Below, one piece after another: positions 1 through 6,393 of a stretch of DNA of 6,575 nucleotides. Source of the DNA: DASYML01 sp034665545 (lineage in GTDB: Bacteria; Acidobacteriota; Blastocatellia; Pyrinomonadales; Pyrinomonadaceae); assembly GCA_034665545.1 (NCBI GenBank), contig JAXDFO010000039.1, positions 1-6,575 on the forward strand, written 5' to 3'. Every line of letters begins with the position of its first letter. Position 1 is the first letter of the stretch. The notes under the pieces were generated by a model that was given only the letters and a program-made list of their open reading frames with translations, made no database searches and had not been told where the DNA came from. The translations under genes were made by a program, and so were the position numbers.

Positions 1-407
1 GCCGCGCGATAGAGCGCGCAGAGCGGTTGCAGGCGATTGTCCGGCTGCAAGGGCACGACCGCGTCGTAGTCCTGCCGTAAGCTGGCGAGCCGCACGAAGA
101 GTTCTCCGTTGACGAAAGGCAGGTCGCAGGCGACGATGGCCGCCCATCTCGCGCGCGTCGCCGAAAGCGCGGCGTGCAGTCCGCCCAGCGCGCCCCAGTT
201 CGCGTGTATGTCCGGCACGTTGGGCCAATTCCACTGCGCGCTCAAATTTTTATCGCCGACGACCGAGACATGCTCCGTGATTGAGAGAAGCGCGCGTGCG
301 ATGCGTTCGACGAACTGCTCGCCGCCGAGCGATAAACGGGCCTTATCCGTGCCCATCCGGCTCGACGCTCCGCCCACCAGAATAAAGCCTTCAACTTCTT
401 CAAGCAT
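1..407 (-). CDS. mobA: MobA, molybdenum cofactor guanylyltransferase (partial, C-terminus off window)
   Basis: MobA attaches GMP from GTP to molybdopterin in the cytoplasm, making the MGD cofactor of molybdoenzymes. Translating the minus strand from ATG at 407 gives 135 residues. They open with the nucleotidyltransferase signature LVGGASSRMGTDKARL at about residues 10-25, where the glycine-rich loop and lysine bind GTP. Further on come a GALGGLHAAL block (about 74-83), the metal-binding stretch VACDLPF (about 95-101) and RLQPLCALY (about 126-134), all in family order. The family is usually near 190-200 residues, so about a third is missing beyond position 1. An in-frame TAA lies four codons upstream of this ATG and no other start codon intervenes, so the start is well fixed. 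The Shine-Dalgarno is poor (AGGA about 16 nt upstream). No molybdoenzyme gene is visible to show which enzyme it serves. Confidence 0.93.
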   Translation of the reverse strand, partial: MLEEVEGFILVGGASSRMGTDKARLSLGGEQFVERIARALLSITEHVSVVGDKNLSAQWNWPNVPDIHANWGALGGLHAALSATRARWAAIVACDLPFVNGELFVRLASLRQDYDAVVPLQPDNRLQPLCALYRA

Positions 408-612
408 GCTAAGAAAAAATTAATCCTGATTTGTGGGGAAATCAAGCATCTGTCCGGGCGTGGGTCTGATGAGCTTGGGCGTGGGCGGCATAGTCAATGT
501 TAAGAAAACCCCAGGTTCATCAAAAATGCACGTTATCATGCACATAGCGCGAGCGGCAAGTCAAACTTTTCTGCGACCGCGCGCATCATACGTGCGCTGG
601 AAAGAGTAAGGT
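408..612. other. Gene-poor region upstream of mobA
   Basis: Together with 613-814 this makes about 400 bases between the divergent mobA and S55 genes. I find no convincing protein or RNA gene. On the minus strand 420-545 is open for 41 codons and stops 12 nt before the mobA start. Its 3' half is Pro/Thr-rich and has GC-rich third positions, but I recognise nothing in it. The nonamer GGGCGTGGG occurs at 456-464 and again at 477-485. ATGCAC also occurs twice near 525-542. The mobA promoter should lie here, but no clear -35/-10 pair stood out on the minus strand. Confidence 0.4.
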
Positions 613-667
613 GTGATAAGTGACTGGCGACGTGTGAAAGATTAAGGTTTAACCTGTCGCTTGTCAC
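613..667. repeat. Degenerate GTGAC-type inverted repeat, copy A
   Basis: The left arm holds GTGATAAGTGAC (613-624) followed by GCGAC (627-631). The right arm holds GTCGC (656-660) followed by TTGTCAC (661-667). GTGAC pairs with GTCAC and GCGAC with GTCGC, separated by a 2-nt mismatch. The loop contains the small palindrome AGGTTTAACCT (645-655). A related arrangement lies upstream of hisA at 5568-5624. The right arm overlaps the candidate -35 box of the S55 gene. Confidence 0.55.
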
Positions 668-689
668 CTGTCACCGATAAAGCTATATT
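661..689 (+). promoter_or_regulatory. Candidate sigma-70-type promoter of the S55 gene
   Basis: TTGTCA (661-666; 5 of 6 matches to TTGACA) is followed after exactly 17 nt by TATATT (684-689; 5 of 6 matches to TATAAT). Transcription would start near 696, leaving a leader of about 120 nt before the ATG at 815. The -35 box sits inside the right arm of the inverted repeat, so the repeat may supply it. This is judged by eye only; sigma specificity in this organism is unknown. Confidence 0.5.
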
Positions 690-802
690 CGTTGATGGCC
701 CGGCCCGTATGCAACTTCCCCCTTCAAAAGTTGTGACGCCAGCGAGCGGCGGCAGGGCGCTCACCTAACTGATGGAAGATTTTCCGACCGGCCCTTGTAT
801 TC

Positions 803-807
803 AGAGG
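803..807 (+). promoter_or_regulatory. Shine-Dalgarno for the S55 gene
   Basis: AGAGG lies seven nucleotides before the ATG at 815. It fixes that start, which also begins directly with a signal peptide. It is the clearest ribosome binding site in the window; rsmG, the decarboxylase and hisA lack an obvious one. Confidence 0.6.
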
Positions 808-814
808 TTATTCG

Positions 815-2704
815 ATGAGAAAAAAACATGCAGCGATTTTCAGCCTCGCCCTCGCGCTGGCTCTCCTTTGCGTCCCGGCGGCTTTCGCGCAAGCGCAGCA
901 GACTCAAGCCCGGACTGCCGCCGCGCGCCAGGTCATAGACGCGCGCCTGTTCCCCCTGGAAGATTTGCGGCCCGGCATGAAGGCCACCGCGCGCACAGTC
1001 TTCTCCGGCACTGAGCCGCAGGAGTTCGGACTCGAAATCCTGGGCGTTCTGCCAGGCTTTCCCGGACCAAAACAGTCTGCCATCATCGCGCGCCTGACGG
1101 GCGCGAACGTCGAGCGCACGGGCGTCTTCGGCGGCATGAGCGGCTCGCCCGTCTACATAGACGGCAAGCTGGTCGGGGCCATCGCCTTCAGCTTTCCTTT
1201 CTCCAAAGAACCTATCGCGGGCATCACTCCCATCAAGCAGATGATAGACCTCTTCGAGCGCGGCACGGATCGCAACTCGCACGAGGCGACGGAGCCGCAC
1301 TCGGTCTCGTTCACGCAACTCGCGGCCACCGAATGGAAGCCCGTCCTGCCGAAACCTGCCATCAGCGGCATGCCTCTCGTGGCGAACGTCTCGGCTGGCT
1401 CGCCGCTCATCAATTTAATGGGCCAACAATTCGCGCCCATCGCCACGCCCGTCGTCTTCGGCGGCATCAGCCAGGAAACGCTCGCTCTTTTTGGACCACA
1501 ATTGACGGCGCAAGGCTTGCTCCCGGTCAACAGCATGGGCGGCGCGGCGGCGATAACTCCGCTCGCTCCCATCACGGACAAGACGCTCGCGCCCGGCACG
1601 AGCGTCAGTGTGCAACTCGTGCGCGGCGATTATTCCATCGCCGCTTCGGGGACGGTCACTTTCCGCGACGGCAATCACATCTATGCTTTCGGCCACCCGT
1701 TTCTCAGCCTGGGTTCTGCTGACATGCCGATGACGGAGGCTTCGGTCGTGACCGTCATCCCGAACACGAACAACTCTTTCAAACTCGCCGTGCCGGGCCA
1801 GATGGTCGGGACCGTTTCGCAGGACAGAGGCTCAGGCATCTTCGGCCAACTCGGACAGGCTCCGAAGATGATTCCCGTCCGCATCAGCTTGCACACGAGC
1901 CGCGACCGCACGGAGACATTCAACTATGAAGTGGCGAACGATTCGTTCCTCACGCCGTTGCTCTTGAACATGACGGTCTTCAACACCATCACGGGCAGCG
2001 AGCGCGTGCTGGGCGATTCGACCATCGCGGTGCGCGGCCAGATTAATATAGAGGGCCAGCAACCCGTCCAACTCGACAGGCGTTTCTCTGCGGGCAACGC
2101 GGCGACGATGGCCGCAGGCTCTATCGCCGTCCCCGTCTCTGCCCTCCTGACGAGCGGCTTCGAGAACGTGCAACTCGCCAGCGTCCAACTCGACATCACT
2201 TCGACGGATACGAAGTACGCGGGCACGCTCGAACGCATCTCGCTTGACCGCACGGAAGTCAGGCCCGGCCAGAACGTGGAAGTCCAGGCTTACGTCAGGA
2301 CCGAATCCGGCAAGCAGTTCGTCCAGCGCATTCCCGTGCAGATTCCAACGGACGTGCCGCAGGGTCAACTGCTCATCTTCGTCGGCGACGGCGGCGCGCT
2401 CCAGGAAGGCTCCGCCGCGAAGGCTTTCGTCCCGCAAGACCTGGGCCAACTCGTTGACGCCATCAACAAGGTGAAGAAAAGCGACCGCCTCTACGTCAAG
2501 TTCTTCCGCATCACGCCCGGCGCGGTCATCGGCACGAGCGAATTGCCGAACCTCCCGCCATCGGTCGTCGCCACCCTCAACAGCGACCGCACCAGCGGCG
2601 GCTTCACCCCCACGGTCCTCTCGCCGATTTACGAAAAGGAACTGCCGCCCGCAGAGTTCGTCATCAACGGGCAACAACTGATAGGAATTGATGTAGTCAG
2701 GTAA
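815..2704 (+). CDS. Exported SpoIVB peptidase S55 domain protein
   Basis: The product has 629 residues. A Sec signal peptide is visible at residues 1-25 (MRKK, a long Leu/Ala core, then AFA before the likely cut), so the protein is probably periplasmic or secreted. Residues about 50-145 carry an S55-like block: RPGMKATARTVFSG, then GGMSGSPVYIDGKLVGAIAF with likely nucleophile Ser109. Residues about 261-345 carry a second block, GTVTFRDGNHIYAFGHPF with candidate catalytic His294, then PGQMVGTVSQDRGSGIFG. The remainder (about 350-629) looks like beta-rich repeats without a motif I know; one stretch near 475-510 resembles a beta-sandwich domain. SpoIVB, the family type, is a signalling serine protease in Bacillus sporulation. 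Nothing here suggests sporulation, and the substrate is unknown. Ser109 and His294 support activity, but I could not place the acid residue. The block order appears reversed relative to SpoIVB. It is transcribed alone and converges on rsmG. Confidence 0.85.
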   Translation: MRKKHAAIFSLALALALLCVPAAFAQAQQTQARTAAARQVIDARLFPLEDLRPGMKATARTVFSGTEPQEFGLEILGVLPGFPGPKQSAIIARLTGANVERTGVFGGMSGSPVYIDGKLVGAIAFSFPFSKEPIAGITPIKQMIDLFERGTDRNSHEATEPHSVSFTQLAATEWKPVLPKPAISGMPLVANVSAGSPLINLMGQQFAPIATPVVFGGISQETLALFGPQLTAQGLLPVNSMGGAAAITPLAPITDKTLAPGTSVSVQLVRGDYSIAASGTVTFRDGNHIYAFGHPFLSLGSADMPMTEASVVTVIPNTNNSFKLAVPGQMVGTVSQDRGSGIFGQLGQAPKMIPVRISLHTSRDRTETFNYEVANDSFLTPLLLNMTVFNTITGSERVLGDSTIAVRGQINIEGQQPVQLDRRFSAGNAATMAAGSIAVPVSALLTSGFENVQLASVQLDITSTDTKYAGTLERISLDRTEVRPGQNVEVQAYVRTESGKQFVQRIPVQIPTDVPQGQLLIFVGDGGALQEGSAAKAFVPQDLGQLVDAINKVKKSDRLYVKFFRITPGAVIGTSELPNLPPSVVATLNSDRTSGGFTPTVLSPIYEKELPPAEFVINGQQLIGIDVVR

Positions 2705-2724
2705 AAGATAGTCAGGGCTTTCAA

Positions 2725-2779
2725 GTTAAAGGTCTCAAGTTAAAAACAGGATTCCTGTTTTTAACTTGAGACCTTTAAC
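2725..2779. terminator. Bidirectional terminator-like perfect inverted repeat
   Basis: Two arms of 27 nt (2725-2751 and 2753-2779) are exact reverse complements around a single T at 2752. The centre reads AAAAACAGG-ATT-CCTGTTTTT, a short GC stem with a T-run on either strand, as expected of a terminator shared by convergent genes. The right arm includes the stop and last five codons of rsmG. The left arm also contains TCAAGTTAAA (2735-2744), which repeats the same decamer at 2721-2730 with a 14-nt period. Confidence 0.8.
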
Positions 2780-3408
2780 CGTTTCTTGATGATGAAGAGA
2801 AAGCGTTGCTCCGATTCCGGGATGTGGATAGCTTGATAATTGAGCGCGGCTTTTTCAATCTCCTGTCGTAAAGTTGGACCAGCGAAAAAGAGCAGCGTGC
2901 TGGCGGGCTGTGACCAGGCGAGGAGTTTGGGAAACATCTCCGTAAAGCGTTCGAGCGCGCGGCAGGTGATGAACTCCGCGTCGGGTGCGAGCAGTTTCTC
3001 GAAACGCTCGTTGATGACACGCGTTCTCTCTCTGAGGCCAGCTGTGTGCAGGGCTTCGCGCAGGAAGACGCTCTTTTTGGCGGAGGCTTCGATGAGCGTC
3101 GCGCTGAGGTCCGCGCGCGCGATGAGGCAGGGAATGATGGGGAGGCCCGCGCCTGAGCCTACGTCCGCGACGCGCGCGTTCATGGTCAGGAAGGGAAGCG
3201 CGAGCATTGATTCGAGGACGTGCCTCGTCGCAAACTCTGCGGGCGAGCAAGGGGCGACCAGGTGCAGCCGCGCGTTCCAGGCGTTGACCTGTTCATAGTA
3301 CGCGCTCAATCTCTCTATCACTGGCGCGCTCAACTCTACTTCGTATCGCGGCGCGTGTGTGCGGAGGGCGTGGGAAAATTGGTCCACGAATGATACGATT
3401 CCGCTCAT
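2761..3408 (-). CDS. rsmG: RsmG, 16S rRNA (guanine-527-N7)-methyltransferase
   Basis: RsmG (GidB) uses S-adenosylmethionine to methylate N7 of G527 in 16S rRNA; in other bacteria its loss gives low-level streptomycin resistance. The 215-residue length is normal for the family. Visible family features in order are NAWNARLHLV (about 42-51), ATRHVLES (60-67), the SAM-binding loop ADVGSGAGLPIIP (81-93), LIEASAKKSVFLRE (105-118) and CRALERF (149-155). The start is ATG at 3408, with no clear Shine-Dalgarno. The last five residues (LKVSS) and the stop codon are encoded by the right arm of the palindrome at 2725-2779, so the extreme C-terminus probably comes from the repeat and not from the ancestral gene. 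It is divergent from the decarboxylase across 81 bp. In many bacteria rsmG sits beside mnmG or parA/parB; none is seen here. Confidence 0.95.
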   Translation of the reverse strand: MSGIVSFVDQFSHALRTHAPRYEVELSAPVIERLSAYYEQVNAWNARLHLVAPCSPAEFATRHVLESMLALPFLTMNARVADVGSGAGLPIIPCLIARADLSATLIEASAKKSVFLREALHTAGLRERTRVINERFEKLLAPDAEFITCRALERFTEMFPKLLAWSQPASTLLFFAGPTLRQEIEKAALNYQAIHIPESEQRFLFIIKKRLKVSS

Positions 3409-3489
3409 AATAGTTTTGGTCGAAATTAATCTTGAGCCTACTTTAGCTTAGCGAACGTTGATTCAAAAGAACAACGGCGCGCATCATTT
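3409..3489. promoter_or_regulatory. Divergent promoter region rsmG / decarboxylase
   Basis: This 81-bp AT-richer spacer must hold the starts for both divergent genes unless transcription begins further upstream inside them. The best plus-strand pair I see is TTGGTC (3416-3421), 17 nt, TACTTT (3439-3444), only 3 of 6 matches in each box. No Shine-Dalgarno precedes either ATG. Confidence 0.3.
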
Positions 3490-4968
3490 ATGAGTGAAGA
3501 TTTAAGCGCAGAGCATGAACGCCTCGGCCTCGCCGTCGTCGAGATTATCAAGTCTTACGCGCGCACGTTGGACCATCGCGCGGTCGCTTCCGAAGCCACG
3601 CCCGCCGAACTGGAAAAACTTTTCGATGAGCCTTTGCCGCTTCAAGGCGCGTCCGCGTCCGAGATTCTTGAGCGATTCGAGAGAGACATCGCGCCGCACG
3701 CGATGGCGATTCCCAGCCCGCGTTATTACGGCCTCTTCAACCCGACGCCGCTCCCGCTCGCCGTCTGGGCCGACGCCCTCGCTTCCGCCATCAACCAGAA
3801 CCTCGCGGCGTGGCGCAATTCTCCGCCCGCGAGCATCATAGAGGCGCGCGTCCTGCGCTGGTTATGCGAACTCGTCGGCTACAAGAATCCGGACAGCTTC
3901 GGCACACTGACGAGCGGCGGCTCCGAAGCCAACCTCATCGCCTTGAAATGCGCGCGTGACCGCGCAAGCGCACTGACGCGCGATGAAGGATTGCGCGCGG
4001 GCGGTCTTGATTTAATCGTCTACGCGTCCGAGCAGTGCCACTATTCTCTCGTCAAGAGCGTTGACATACTGGGCCTGGGCCGCAACAGCCTTCGCAAAAT
4101 ATCCACCGGCGATAATTTTCAAATTCGGCTTGATGAACTGCGCGCCTCTCTTGAACGCGACGTGCGAGACGGGCGCAAGCCCTGTTGTATCGCGGGCGCG
4201 GCGGGCGCGACCTCCACGGGCGTCGTTGACCCTCTGGACGAGTTGGCCGACATCGCGCGCGAGTATGATTGCTGGTTCCACGTTGACGCGGCATACGGCG
4301 GCGCGCTCGCGTTCTCCGAAAAGCACAGGGCCATGCTCAAGGGGATAGAGCGCGCAGACTCCATCACGATTGACCCGCACAAGTGGATGTTCGTGCCCTT
4401 CGCGTGCGGCGCGACGCTCGTGCGCGAAGGCGCAAAAGTCCTGCGCGATGCCTTCGACATCACACCTGAATATTTAAGCGAAGAACGCGAGCACTTGAGC
4501 GGGCGCGATGCGGAGTACGACTTTTTCCGCTACGGCCAACTCGGCACGCGCCGCTTCAACGCGCTCAAAATCTGGATGGCCCTCAAGCACCTGGGCGTGC
4601 GCGGCTACGCGTCAATCATCGAGCGGCAGATAGAACTCACGCGCTATCTCGCCGCGCGCATTGACCATCTGGAAAATTTCCAATTAGTTGGTCCAGTACA
4701 TACCGCCGTCTGTTGTTTTCGTTTCATCCCGCAAGAGGCGCGCGGGCACGACGGCGCGACGCTGGACCGCCTGCAAATGGCCTTACAGCAGCGCGTAGAG
4801 AGAAGCGGCCTGGCCTGGTTCTCCACCACCATCCTGCACGGACGCCGCGCCCTGCGCGTCAACATCAACAGCTTTCTCACGGAGCAACGTCACATAGAAG
4901 ACCTGCTCGAACTGCTCCAACGCGAAGGCTTGAATCTGATGAATGATTCACCCGCACAGAGCCGATGA
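3490..4968 (+). CDS. PLP-dependent group II amino acid decarboxylase
   Basis: The product has 492 residues, the usual size for group II decarboxylases (aromatic amino acid, glutamate, diaminobutyrate, cysteine sulfinate). They use pyridoxal phosphate to release CO2 from an amino acid, giving an amine, in the cytoplasm. Visible in order: PSPRYYGLFNPTP (about 76-88), phosphate-binding TSGGSEAN (141-148), ring-stacking His184 in EQCHYS, Asp266 in HVDAAYGG for the pyridine nitrogen, and the Schiff-base lysine Lys298 in DPHKWM. LGTRRFNALKIWMALKHLG (351-369) is the conserved helix after the mobile loop, and residues 370-480 form the small C-terminal domain. The mobile loop has Phe345/Phe346 where the catalytic Tyr is expected. 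The substrate cannot be assigned: the TSGGSEA form is common in broadly annotated bacterial aromatic amino acid decarboxylases, but diaminobutyrate or aspartate activity is possible. There is no transporter or partner enzyme next to it. Confidence 0.9.
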   Translation: MSEDLSAEHERLGLAVVEIIKSYARTLDHRAVASEATPAELEKLFDEPLPLQGASASEILERFERDIAPHAMAIPSPRYYGLFNPTPLPLAVWADALASAINQNLAAWRNSPPASIIEARVLRWLCELVGYKNPDSFGTLTSGGSEANLIALKCARDRASALTRDEGLRAGGLDLIVYASEQCHYSLVKSVDILGLGRNSLRKISTGDNFQIRLDELRASLERDVRDGRKPCCIAGAAGATSTGVVDPLDELADIAREYDCWFHVDAAYGGALAFSEKHRAMLKGIERADSITIDPHKWMFVPFACGATLVREGAKVLRDAFDITPEYLSEEREHLSGRDAEYDFFRYGQLGTRRFNALKIWMALKHLGVRGYASIIERQIELTRYLAARIDHLENFQLVGPVHTAVCCFRFIPQEARGHDGATLDRLQMALQQRVERSGLAWFSTTILHGRRALRVNINSFLTEQRHIEDLLELLQREGLNLMNDSPAQSR

Positions 4969-5036
4969 ACGCGCGGGCAGATTTACATTGTCCAGTCACG
5001 CCCGTATATTTACAGAGAGCAAAAAAATCCAGATTC

Positions 5037-5564
5037 ATGACTCAGTTAAGAATGAGAATGAGAGAGATGCGAACTATCGTTCATGTATTATGTTTGATGC
5101 TGGTGTTGATCTTGTGCGCGTGCGGCGGTGGAACGCAGAGCGCGAACTCGCAAGGAGCGTTGACGAATTCGAGCGCGCCCGTGGCTGGTCCTGCTCACGC
5201 GAGGGCCGCGCCGTTAGAGTCGCCTTCATCATCATCGTCATCAATGGGCGGGCAGGCTGAAGCGATTGATACCGCGAAGTATGATGCGGAGGTTCAGCGA
5301 CTTCAAAAACAGGTTGACCGGAAGAGCGGCGGCGATGCTGACCGCGCGGCTCTCGCGCATGCCTATCTCGACCGCGCGAACGCTTTGACGAAGGCCAAGC
5401 AGTACCGCGCCGCGCTCGGCGATTATCGTCGCACGCTCAAGTATGACCCCGCGAATGACGAAGCGAAAAACATGGCCGGGACCATCGTCTCCATCCTCCA
5501 GGGAATGGGCAGGGAAGTTCCCACGGAAGGCGCGGAACCCACACCGCTACCATATAAAAAGTAA
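5037..5564 (+). CDS. Putative lipoprotein with a TPR-like unit
   Basis: I do not recognise this gene by name. From ATG at 5037 it encodes 175 residues. The basic N-terminus (RMRMREMR), a hydrophobic stretch to residue 28 and the lipobox LCAC predict lipid attachment at Cys29, hence an exported membrane-anchored protein. Residues 30-75 are a Ser/Ala/Gly-rich linker with a six-serine run. Residues about 80-150 are helical; ALAHAYLDRANALTKAKQYR and the following ALGDYRRTLKYDPAN fit one tetratricopeptide unit plus a partial second, suggesting a binding role. The tail is Pro-rich. The start is uncertain: in-frame ATGs also occur at 5052, 5058 and 5067, and the frame is open back to 4965, where ATG overlaps the decarboxylase stop as ATGA. 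A 4965 start would put 52 residues before the lipid cysteine, which is unusually long. Co-transcription with the decarboxylase is plausible. Confidence 0.75.
   Translation: MTQLRMRMREMRTIVHVLCLMLVLILCACGGGTQSANSQGALTNSSAPVAGPAHARAAPLESPSSSSSSMGGQAEAIDTAKYDAEVQRLQKQVDRKSGGDADRAALAHAYLDRANALTKAKQYRAALGDYRRTLKYDPANDEAKNMAGTIVSILQGMGREVPTEGAEPTPLPYKK
5226..5243 (+). repeat. TCA triplet microsatellite encoding six serines
   Basis: Six consecutive serine codons (TCA, TCA, TCA, TCG, TCA, TCA) form a short, nearly pure trinucleotide repeat inside the lipoprotein linker. TCA is otherwise uncommon in these GC-rich genes. Length changes here would keep the frame and only alter the linker. Confidence 0.7.
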
Positions 5565-5567
5565 ACA

Positions 5568-5624
5568 TTGACAGGTGATAAGAGACGAGCATCAGAAGAA
5601 AGCTTTTTATCATCTACTTGTCAC
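5568..5624. repeat. Degenerate GTGAC-type inverted repeat, copy B
   Basis: The left arm holds TTGACAGGTGATAAGAGAC (5568-5586). The right arm holds TTATCATC (5608-5615) and CTTGTCAC (5617-5624). TGACA pairs with TGTCA and GATAA with TTATC, with a small bulge. GTGATAAGAGAC here differs at one of twelve positions from GTGATAAGTGAC at 613-624, and CTTGTCAC is identical in both copies. The same words come in the same order, 42-47 nt apart, each copy upstream of a gene. Confidence 0.5.
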
Positions 5625-5645
5625 TCGCTAAGTGTCATTCGTCTT

Positions 5646-6368
5646 ATGTTGATTATTCCGGCGATTGATTTGAAGGATGGGCAGTGTGTGCGGCTGACGC
5701 AGGGGCGCAAGGCCGACGTGAAGGTCTACGACGGCGACCCTGTGGAGATTGCGAAGAGTTTCGAGGGCGCGGGCGCGCGCATGCTGCATGTGGTGGATTT
5801 GGACGCGGCCTTCTCCGGCGGCAACTCGCGCAATCGGCGCGTCGTCCGTCGTATCATTCGAGCCGTGGAGATACCGGTCCAGTTCGGCGGCGGGCTGCGC
5901 ACGGTCTCCGACGTGCAACAACTGATAGAGTTCGGCGCGGCGCAGGTCGTCATAGGCACGCTGGCCGCCGAGTCACCCGAAACGCTGGAAAAGTTCGTAC
6001 AACTTTTCGGCTTTCGCATCTGCGTCGGGATTGACGCGCGCGGCGGTCAAGTGATGGTCGGCGGTTGGGAGAAGCAAGCGAAAATCTCTGCGGCGGATTT
6101 GGCGCGTCGCGTGGCGGACGCGGGCGTGGACCGCATCGTCTATACGGATGTCGCGCGCGATGGCACGCTCCAGGGCGTTAACATAGAACAGACCTGCGCG
6201 ATTGCGCGCGCCGCCGGTCTCAGGGTGACGGCCTCCGGCGGCGTCTCTTCATTAGTTGATATAAAAAAATTGACCGAAGCGAAAACCTGCAGCGTGGACA
6301 GCGTCATCATCGGCAAAGCCCTCTACGAAGGACGCTTCACTTTACAAGACGCCCTCCGCGTCGGATGA
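5646..6368 (+). CDS. hisA: HisA, phosphoribosylformimino-AICAR phosphate isomerase (ProFAR isomerase)
   Basis: HisA performs the Amadori isomerisation of ProFAR to PRFAR in histidine biosynthesis, just before HisH/HisF. The 240-residue product is full length for this TIM barrel. Visible are catalytic Asp8 in IIPAIDLKDGQCVRL, VVDLDAAFSG (49-58), phosphate-binding QFGGGLR (79-85), VIGTLAAESP (102-111), the second catalytic Asp130 in GIDARGG, YTDVARDGTLQGVN (166-179), ASGGVSS (196-202) and IIGKALYEGR (221-230). The frame is open upstream to a TTG at 5568, but those 26 codons run through the inverted repeat. HisA proteins begin right before the IIPAIDL strand, so ATG 5646 is the start. It lacks an obvious Shine-Dalgarno. 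Upstream is the lipoprotein rather than hisH, and only 207 bases remain downstream, so a his operon cannot be judged. Confidence 0.96.
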   Translation: MLIIPAIDLKDGQCVRLTQGRKADVKVYDGDPVEIAKSFEGAGARMLHVVDLDAAFSGGNSRNRRVVRRIIRAVEIPVQFGGGLRTVSDVQQLIEFGAAQVVIGTLAAESPETLEKFVQLFGFRICVGIDARGGQVMVGGWEKQAKISAADLARRVADAGVDRIVYTDVARDGTLQGVNIEQTCAIARAAGLRVTASGGVSSLVDIKKLTEAKTCSVDSVIIGKALYEGRFTLQDALRVG

Positions 6369-6393
6369 TGGAAATCAGTGGCCGGAAAATTGA

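Noticed and set aside
109..423. 104-codon plus-strand ORF at the left edge
   Set aside because: It is antisense to mobA, whose minus-strand frame carries all the family motifs in order.
613..667. CRISPR-like or tandem repeat array made of GTGAC words
   Set aside because: There are no regular direct repeats with unique spacers. The words occur as imperfect inverted arms around a loop, with one copy per locus.
761..1318. 185-codon minus-strand ORF over the S55 start
   Set aside because: It is antisense to clear S55 motifs and of arginine-rich shadow composition, and it would run through the promoter and signal peptide region.
1832..2677. 281-codon minus-strand ORF opposite the S55 gene
   Set aside because: Long antisense frames are expected opposite GC-rich genes. 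The product is Arg/Asp/Ala-rich with no motif, while the plus-strand frame has a signal peptide, an RBS and family motifs.
4943..5260. Alternative 105-codon frame over the lipoprotein start
   Set aside because: It overlaps the lipoprotein frame, which has a lipobox and a TPR-like unit. This frame is Arg-rich and motif-free.
5568..5645. N-terminal extension of HisA from TTG 5568
   Set aside because: The 26 codons read through the inverted repeat and precede the universally N-terminal beta-1 strand of the HisA barrel, so they are not part of the protein.
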